Source: Glycomyces sp. YM15
Lineage (GTDB): Bacteria; Actinomycetota; Actinomycetes; Mycobacteriales; Micromonosporaceae
Assembly: GCF_016918015.1 (NCBI RefSeq)
Contig: NZ_JAERMK010000031.1
Span: forward strand, 1-38,899
Length of the DNA stretch: 38,899 nucleotides
Direction of reading: 5' to 3'
The notes below the pieces were generated by a model, which saw nothing but the letters and a program-made list of their open reading frames with translations, was not told where the DNA came from and did not search any database. The position numbers and the translations under genes were made by a program. Positions within the stretch are counted from its first letter, which is position 1. Each line of letters starts with the position of its first letter. Positions 34,487-38,899 of the stretch are shown piece by piece.

Positions 34487-35014
34487 TCAGGCGGTCCCGA
34501 AGGACAGCTGGGCGATGAGCGCGTCGATTCTGTCCACAGTGGCCGAGTCTAGCGAGGCGCCCGTGGCGGTGACCTCGGCGCGGATCGTGTCGTGGACGAA
34601 AGCGCACGCGAAGCCCGCGCCGGTCTCGGTGACGAAGCTGCGCCCGGCGCCCTCGACGCCGTCAGCGGCGCAGTCGCGCGGTTCGGTGAGCTGCACGCCG
34701 GGTTGGACCTCCAGGAGGCGCGACATCTCGTCGGCCAGGTACTCGGCGTCGAAGTCGTAGGGGCCGGCGACCGCGATGTCCACTTCGGCCTCGCCCACGA
34801 GGAACTCGACGCGGCCGGAGCCGGGCTGGTAGTAGCCGGGGCGCATCCGGACCTCGTTCGGGGCGGTGAGGGTGACGCCGAAAAGGGTGAAGGTCTCGCC
34901 GCCGACGTCGACGGTGGGAGAGACGGCCTTGTTCAGGAGGGGCACGGCAAGCGCGAACATGAGGACCACCGATGCGACGGCGATGGCGATGATGAGGCTC
35001 TTCGTGCGAGTCAC
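34487..35014 (-). CDS. Membrane-anchored protein in operon with PrsW
   Basis: A 175-residue protein. One N-terminal helix (LIIAIAVASVVLMFALAVPL at about residues 7-26) anchors an outside domain of about 145 residues rich in Val, Glu and Asp, with two cysteines (RDCAADG, FACAFVH) that could pair. No lipobox. GTG start at 35014. The stop and the PrsW ATG are one base apart, so the two are translated together. The family is not recognised. It may be a PrsW substrate or regulator; this is inferred from position and topology. Confidence 0.7.
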   Translation of the reverse strand: MTRTKSLIIAIAVASVVLMFALAVPLLNKAVSPTVDVGGETFTLFGVTLTAPNEVRMRPGYYQPGSGRVEFLVGEAEVDIAVAGPYDFDAEYLADEMSRLLEVQPGVQLTEPRDCAADGVEGAGRSFVTETGAGFACAFVHDTIRAEVTATGASLDSATVDRIDALIAQLSFGTA

Positions 35015-35400
35015 GGTTCAAGCGTGGCATGGGATCCCACGCGGCGCATCGGGAATGCCCGCGCATGGGCGGTGACCGGCCGATCTGCGGGAAAGCGGCG
35101 GTTCGCCGCGAGGGGAACGGTCCGGGTGCGGTGTGAGCCGGGACGAGGCCGTCGACGCGCACCCGCGGATCGGCTCGCGTGAACGCGCGGGGCGTTCTCC
35201 CCGGGGAAGCGGGCCCTGAGGGAGGGCCCGCGACCTCGATCGTCAGAATCCGCGGCGCCGACATCCGCGTCTTCGATGGGGGACTTGCTCCGGCCGGAAG
35301 GGTGGTCCGGCCCTGGTTCCTGCGCCGTGTGGCCACGACGCCCATTGCTACTTGCTCTTCCAGCGGCGGTGCCCGGTCGGTGACGCCTCCGCTGACTCGA
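35015..35400. other. Intergenic region between bldC and the PrsW operon
   Basis: Both flanking genes are on the minus strand. No gene is supported; short frames here are Arg/Pro-rich. The region should hold the promoter of the PrsW operon, but no strong hexamers stand out. The bldC-side terminator at 35209-35231 is the only clear signal. Confidence 0.4.
35209..35231 (-). terminator. Terminator downstream of bldC
   Basis: GCGGGCCCT (35209-35217) and AGGGCCCGC (35223-35231) form a perfect 9-bp stem with a five-base loop, about 170 bases past the bldC stop. The distance implies either a long 3' untranslated end or another use. Confidence 0.5.
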
Positions 35401-35622
35401 CTACTCCGCGGCGACGCGCTGAGCCGGGATGTCACCGTTGATCAGGGCGCGGATCTCGGACTCGCGGTAGCGGCGGTGGCCGCCGAGGGTCCGGATGGCC
35501 GAGATCTTGCCGGCCTTGGCCCAGCGGGTGACGGTCTTGGGGTCGACGCGGAACATCGCGGCGACCTCGGACGGGGTCAGCAGGGCCTCGGATTCCACCG
35601 GAAGGTTCAGCTCTGTCGTCAT
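35401..35622 (-). CDS. bldC: BldC developmental regulator
   Basis: A 73-residue MerR-like DNA-binding protein. The helix-turn-helix LLTPSEVAAMFRVDPKTVTR followed by WAKAGKISAIRTLGGHRRY is almost identical to the Streptomyces protein as I recall it. It lacks any effector domain and binds direct repeats cooperatively to control entry into development. GGAGAAG precedes the ATG. About 200 bases upstream are gene-free and hold its promoter. It is flanked by the same neighbours as in Streptomyces (a hypothetical gene and a branched-chain amino acid dehydrogenase). Confidence 0.95.
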   Translation of the reverse strand: MTTELNLPVESEALLTPSEVAAMFRVDPKTVTRWAKAGKISAIRTLGGHRRYRESEIRALINGDIPAQRVAAE

Positions 35623-35827
35623 CGTTCTTCTCCTCCACAGACGGGCTGCGAATCACCGGCGCCGAGCCTTGATTCGTTCCTTCTGCAATCGTCCGGCCTG
35701 TCGTAGATGTCCGACATAGGCCGAACGGCCGATTTTGCTTGGACTTTCCGCTCGGTCTGCTCATCCGAGTGATCACTCCACATGCGAATGTGCTGGCAGC
35801 GGGCTTGTCGTGCCGCTGCGTCCAAGT

Positions 35828-36664
35828 TCAGTTCAAACGCTCCGCGAGACGACGATCACGCCATCGGTCGACAAGGAGGGCATAGCAGTCCTGTGCCTCC
35901 TCGGGTTCGGAGGCGCCGAGGTGGTCGAGGGCCTGCCAGGTGAGGTCGACCGAGTCCTCGGACCGCAGCTCCTCGGGGTCCATGCGCGAGGCGATGCCGC
36001 CGTAGTCGAGCTCGACGACCGAGTCGCGGTGGAAGCCTTCGAGCCAGTCGGCGGTCTCGCCGAGGGCCTCGGCCAGTTCGGCGCCCTCGCCGAACTCGGC
36101 CCGCACCAGGTTGCGTGCGACCACGAGGCCGGTGCGGGACTTGGCGATCGGGGTGCGGTAGCGCAGCTGGGCGATGCCCCGCTGGATCACCAGCTCGCGG
36201 TCTTCGGGCCGCACGCAGGCGAACCAGCGCAGCGGCACCGACCAGGACGCGACGTGCTCGTGGGCGTCGGCGGGGGCGTCGTGGCGGTCGACGCCGTCGT
36301 CCAGGGCGACCACTTCGGCCGCGGAGGCCAGGAACTCGGGCGGGAACAGCGCCTCGGCCACGGCTTCGGGCGTCAGCCGCCGCACCTCGAGGGCGGAGGC
36401 GGCGATCCGGTAGCGGAGGTTCCAGGGGCAGATGAGGGGGTCGGCCTCGCGGCCGCGGTCGATGACGTACGCGTCGCGCCCGAAGGACGGCACACCGCGC
36501 CAGGGCCAGCCGATCCGCTCGTACAGTGCTTCTCGGCGCAGGCGCGGCCCTTCGAGGGGGTCGATCGCGCGTCCCGACGCGGCGTACGCACGCCAGTAGT
36601 CGGCGTCGACGAACGCCCCCGCCGGCTCGTAGACGCGCAGATAGGACGCGTTCGGTGCGTACAC
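35828..36664 (-). CDS. Conserved hypothetical protein of the bldC/dehydrogenase neighbourhood
   Basis: A 278-residue soluble protein with no signal or membrane helix. It opens YAPNASYLRVYEPAGAF and later has SWSVPLRWFACVRPEDREL and HRDSVVELDYGGIA. In Streptomyces I recall a hypothetical gene of this kind (SCO4090 position) between bldC and valine dehydrogenase. Its acidic, Tyr/Trp-containing sequence suggests a cytoplasmic protein of unknown function. GTG start at 36664. It is divergent from the dehydrogenase across 331 bases. Confidence 0.8.
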   Translation of the reverse strand: MYAPNASYLRVYEPAGAFVDADYWRAYAASGRAIDPLEGPRLRREALYERIGWPWRGVPSFGRDAYVIDRGREADPLICPWNLRYRIAASALEVRRLTPEAVAEALFPPEFLASAAEVVALDDGVDRHDAPADAHEHVASWSVPLRWFACVRPEDRELVIQRGIAQLRYRTPIAKSRTGLVVARNLVRAEFGEGAELAEALGETADWLEGFHRDSVVELDYGGIASRMDPEELRSEDSVDLTWQALDHLGASEPEEAQDCYALLVDRWRDRRLAERLN

Positions 36665-36995
36665 GAGGCAGATACTTCCATATCAGCATCCACCCTGACC
36701 CGAAGGTAGGGGCTTCCGGCTTGCGGAACACTGTCGTGCTGCGGCCCAATCGGGTACACGCGGTACCGGTGGCGGATCACGTTGCGATCACGGCGGTCGG
36801 GCACGGCGGTCTCCGGCCACGCGCCCGACTCGCAGGGACAGCGGCTGCTCGCCACCGCTCCGGTCATATGCTGGGGGCGTAGGCATACCCGCGCTACGAA
36901 CGGATGAGTCGGCCGAGACCCGGCCGCCCCCCTGGAGGTGCCCGCAGCGACGGCGGCGCAGGGACACCCCCGCGAGAAGAACTGGAGAGCAAGCC
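36665..36995. other. Divergent promoter region of the hypothetical gene and the dehydrogenase
   Basis: No gene is supported. It should carry both promoters. AT-richer patches near 36670-36690 and 36865-36870 (TCATATG) are possible sites, but none matches a consensus well. No palindromic operator longer than six base pairs per arm was noticed. Confidence 0.4.
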
Positions 36996-38066
36996 ATGAG
37001 CATCTTCGACGGCAGCGGCCACGAGCAGGTCGTGTTCTGCCACGACCCCGATTCGGGGTTGCGCGCGATCATCGCGATCTACTCCACCGCCCTCGGCCCG
37101 GCCCTCGGCGGCACCCGCTTCTACCCGTACGCCTCCGAGGAGGAGGCCCTCAAGGACGTGCTGCACCTCTCGGAGGGCATGGCCTACAAGAACGCGATCG
37201 CGGGGCTCGACCACGGCGGCGGCAAGGCCGTCATCTGGGGCGACCCGGCCGTCGACAAGAGCGAGGCGCTGCTGCGCGCCTACGGGCGCTTCGTGGAGTC
37301 GCTGGGCGGGCGCTACGTGACCGCCTGCGACGTGGGCACGTACGTCGAGGACATGGACCACGTGGCCCGCGAGACGCGCCACGTGAGCGGGCGCAGCCCG
37401 GAGGCGGGCGGGGCCGGGGACTCCTCGATCCTCACCGCGTTCGGCGTGTTCCAGGGGATGCGCGCCGCGGCGCAGCACCGCTGGGGCGCCGTGGACCTGG
37501 CCGGGCGCACCGTGGGCGTCGCCGGGCTCGGGAAGGTCGGGCGCCACCTCCTCCCGCACCTGCTCGATGCCGGCGCGGAGGTCGTCGCGTGCGACGTGAA
37601 CCAAGTCGCGATCGACTGGGCGCGGGAGCACTACCCGCAGGTGCGGATCGTCGCGGACGCCGACGAGCTGATCGCCTCGGGCATCCACGTCTACGCGCCG
37701 TGCGCGCTCGGCGGGGTCCTCAATGAGCGCTCGCTCAAGACCCTCGACGCCGAGATCGTGTGCGGCGCCGCGAACAACCAGCTGGCCGAGCCGGGTGTCG
37801 CGGCCGAGCTCGACCGGGCCGGGATCCTGTACTGCCCCGACTACGTGGTGAACTCGGGCGGGGTCATCCAGGTCGCGGACGAGTACGACGGCGCGTTCGA
37901 CTTCAAGCGGGCCGAGCGGCGCACCGCCGGGATCTTCGCGACCACCTCGCGCATCCTGGAGCGGGCCAAGGGCGAGGGCACGACCCCGGTCGCCGCCGCG
38001 GACGCGATCGCCGAGGAGCGCATGGCCGCCGTCGGACGGCTCCAGCGGGTGCGGCTGTTCCGCTGA
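36996..38066 (+). CDS. vdh: Leu/Val/Phe-type amino acid dehydrogenase
   Basis: A 356-residue NAD-dependent enzyme that oxidatively deaminates a branched-chain amino acid, feeding acyl-CoA precursors. The substrate domain has the [12 protein letters not shown] segment, Lys65 ([10 protein letters not shown]) and catalytic Lys77 (GGGKAVI). The NAD domain starts with [14 protein letters not shown] and ends with [14 protein letters not shown]. Length and motifs are normal. GGAGAG precedes the ATG. Placement beside the bldC cluster matches the Streptomyces valine dehydrogenase; the valine versus leucine preference cannot be read from sequence. Confidence 0.93.
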   Translation: MSIFDGSGHEQVVFCHDPDSGLRAIIAIYSTALGPALGGTRFYPYASEEEALKDVLHLSEGMAYKNAIAGLDHGGGKAVIWGDPAVDKSEALLRAYGRFVESLGGRYVTACDVGTYVEDMDHVARETRHVSGRSPEAGGAGDSSILTAFGVFQGMRAAAQHRWGAVDLAGRTVGVAGLGKVGRHLLPHLLDAGAEVVACDVNQVAIDWAREHYPQVRIVADADELIASGIHVYAPCALGGVLNERSLKTLDAEIVCGAANNQLAEPGVAAELDRAGILYCPDYVVNSGGVIQVADEYDGAFDFKRAERRTAGIFATTSRILERAKGEGTTPVAAADAIAEERMAAVGRLQRVRLFR

Positions 38067-38087
38067 TCGCGGGTATCGACTCACGTC

Positions 38088-38117
38088 CCCCCGGTGCGCG
38101 TCGGCGCGCACCGGGGG
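38088..38117 (+). terminator. Terminator of the dehydrogenase gene
   Basis: CCCCCGGTGCGCG (38088-38100) and CGCGCACCGGGGG (38105-38117) form a perfect 13-bp stem with a TCGG tetraloop, 21 bases after the stop. Confidence 0.85.
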
Positions 38118-38303
38118 CGATTCCGCTCACCGCCGGTCATCGAGTACTTCCGCAAAGCGAAGAAGCGTCTCACGATTCGGGCGTCCGTTCGTCCCCGTCT
38201 GGTGGTCATCGCCGGTAATCTGTGGCACCCAACTCATGGGCCGGGATGCAGTCATGCGCTCTGAGGTTGTACCGTAGGAGCCACGAAGAGATTGCAAGCA
38301 TTC

Positions 38304-38327
38304 CGGGGCGCCTTATCGGTTGCCCCG
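38304..38327 (+). promoter_or_regulatory. Hairpin in the DUF3073 leader
   Basis: CGGGGC (38304-38309) pairs with GCCCCG (38322-38327) about 30 bases before the start codon. It could modulate translation or be incidental. The gene's promoter was not identified with certainty. Confidence 0.3.
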
Positions 38328-38356
38328 ATGATTTCTGTGCGAGGGGGTCGAGCCAT

Positions 38357-38683
38357 ATGGGGCGAGGCCGAGCTAAGGCAAAGCAGACCAAAGTGGCCCG
38401 TAAGCTCAAGTACCACACTCCTAACACCGACATCCGAGCGCTGGAACGCGAACTCGGGGGCGGTCGTCAGGACGAGGTCGACATTGAGCCTCCTGAAAAG
38501 GAACCGGACCCTTACGCCGCTTACGCCGACGATCGGTACGACGGAGACGAAGACGAACTCCGTGAGGATGACTGGCTCCCGCCTAAGAAGCAGTTAGCCG
38601 GACGGCTCCGCAGCGAGCCGACCAGGCGGGCCCTCCCGACCGATACCGCAATCTCCATATCCAGCGAGCGCAGGCGTCCTTGA
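38357..38683 (+). CDS. DUF3073 protein
   Basis: A 108-residue protein. Its first 45 residues (MGRGRAKAKQTKVARKLKYH and TPNTDIRALERELGGG) are the conserved DUF3073 head of actinobacteria, followed by the acidic DPYAAYADDRYDGDEDELRED stretch. The remaining 30 residues (from WLPPKKQLAG on, ending ISSERRRP) extend beyond the short family members I remember. ATG 38357 has GAGGGGG upstream. It is small, charged and probably disordered. The function is unknown; its position next to the dehydrogenase matches Streptomyces. Confidence 0.88.
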   Translation: MGRGRAKAKQTKVARKLKYHTPNTDIRALERELGGGRQDEVDIEPPEKEPDPYAAYADDRYDGDEDELREDDWLPPKKQLAGRLRSEPTRRALPTDTAISISSERRRP

Positions 38684-38768
38684 CGACCCCTGCGCTAGAT
38701 CCGAAGGTCCGCTCCCCCACGAGCCGACCGGAGGGTGCTGGAGCAAAGACTTCGGCTACCGGCACGCA

Positions 38769-38798
38769 TTCGGGATGCACAGCTTCGGGATGCACAGC
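38769..38798 (+). repeat. 15-base tandem repeat
   Basis: TTCGGGATGCACAGC occurs twice in a row, downstream of the DUF3073 gene. Likely slippage. Confidence 0.75.
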
Positions 38799-38813
38799 CA
38801 ACAATCGAACAAG

Positions 38814-38847
38814 AAGAGGCGGCGCGACCTAGGTCGCGCCGCCTCTT
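38814..38847. terminator. Perfect 34-bp palindrome, bidirectional terminator
   Basis: AAGAGGCGGCGCGACCT is followed directly by its exact inverse complement, with no spacer (CCTAGG at the centre). It lies between the DUF3073 gene and an apparent minus-strand gene end at 38865, so it would serve both. The TTCGG after the right arm supports termination on the plus strand. Confidence 0.75.
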
Positions 38848-38864
38848 CGGCTGCTTGCGGGCGG

Positions 38865-38899
38865 TTAAGCTGCGGGGCCGGCGGCCCCCGGTTGGGGGG
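38865..38899 (-). CDS. C-terminal end of a minus-strand gene cut by the window edge
   Basis: Reading in from the edge gives PQPGAAGPAA and then TAA at 38867-38865. The Ala/Pro/Gly-rich tail fits a flexible C-terminus. The palindromic terminator 18 bases away supports a gene ending here. By Streptomyces synteny a purine gene such as purM lies in this area, but eleven codons cannot show that. Confidence 0.35.
   Translation of the reverse strand, partial: PQPGAAGPAA

Noticed and set aside
34662..35435. 257-residue minus-strand frame across the region downstream of bldC
   Set aside because: Mostly a shadow of the PrsW-partner gene; the upstream part is low-complexity Arg/Pro sequence.
38583..38804. 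73-residue minus-strand frame downstream of DUF3073
   Set aside because: Its start lies close to the 15-base tandem repeat, it overlaps the DUF3073 gene, and it has no recognisable features.

Overview
The window is high-GC actinobacterial DNA: GC-rich third codon positions, many GTG starts, ATGA/GTGA overlaps between operon genes, lipoprotein-type binding proteins, and a bldC gene. Gene order from about 35.4 to 38.9 kb (bldC, hypothetical, branched-chain amino acid dehydrogenase, DUF3073 gene) matches what I remember of Streptomyces. The order disA, convergent membrane protein, mutY matches what I remember of mycobacteria. A Glycomyces/Stackebrandtia-like or Micromonospora-like organism is plausible, but the genus cannot be fixed from this sequence alone.

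Layout. 0-0.4 kb: the 5' end of an IS30-type element beside a tRNA-Gly(CCC). 0.6-3.7 kb: a carbohydrate ABC importer operon (binding lipoprotein plus two permeases, no ATPase) behind a perfect palindromic operator, followed by a secreted beta-propeller lipoprotein. 5.8-7.5 kb: an orphan family-5 (oligopeptide-type) binding lipoprotein. 8.2-10.8 kb: a DrrAB-type exporter divergent from a TetR regulator, with two operator copies between them. 10.8-12.5 kb: a DUF4253 gene overlapping an unrecognised gene. 12.6-13.3 kb: a HigBA-like toxin-antitoxin pair. 13.3-14.2 kb: an SGNH hydrolase with a 31-residue membrane protein downstream. 14.5-16.4 kb: a GH42 beta-galactosidase. 16.8-19.0 kb: a diacylglycerol-kinase-like gene divergent from purA. 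19.1-22.5 kb: small single genes (two gene remnants, GNAT, small exported peptide, methyltransferase, sulfotransferase, a SecD-head-like lipoprotein).

22.6-28.8 kb: a five-gene sugar operon (binding protein, two permeases, Gfo/Idh/MocA oxidoreductase, GH13 glycosidase), again without an ATPase. Both sugar importers therefore probably depend on a shared ATPase encoded elsewhere. 28.9-30.0 kb: SHOCT and PH-like membrane proteins. 30.3-33.0 kb: disA, a convergent membrane protein, and mutY. 33.0-33.6 kb: a gene-free, hairpin-rich stretch with duplicated sequence. 33.6-35.0 kb: a PrsW-type protease gene one base downstream of a gene for a membrane-anchored protein. 35.4-38.9 kb: bldC, its conserved neighbours, and a perfect 34-bp palindromic terminator.

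The leading threads for novelty are the structured duplicated element near 33.3 kb, the PrsW/anchored-protein pair, the diacylglycerol-kinase-like protein with a degraded nucleotide motif, the SecD-head-like lipoprotein, and the 31-residue membrane protein. None is proven to be a new system.
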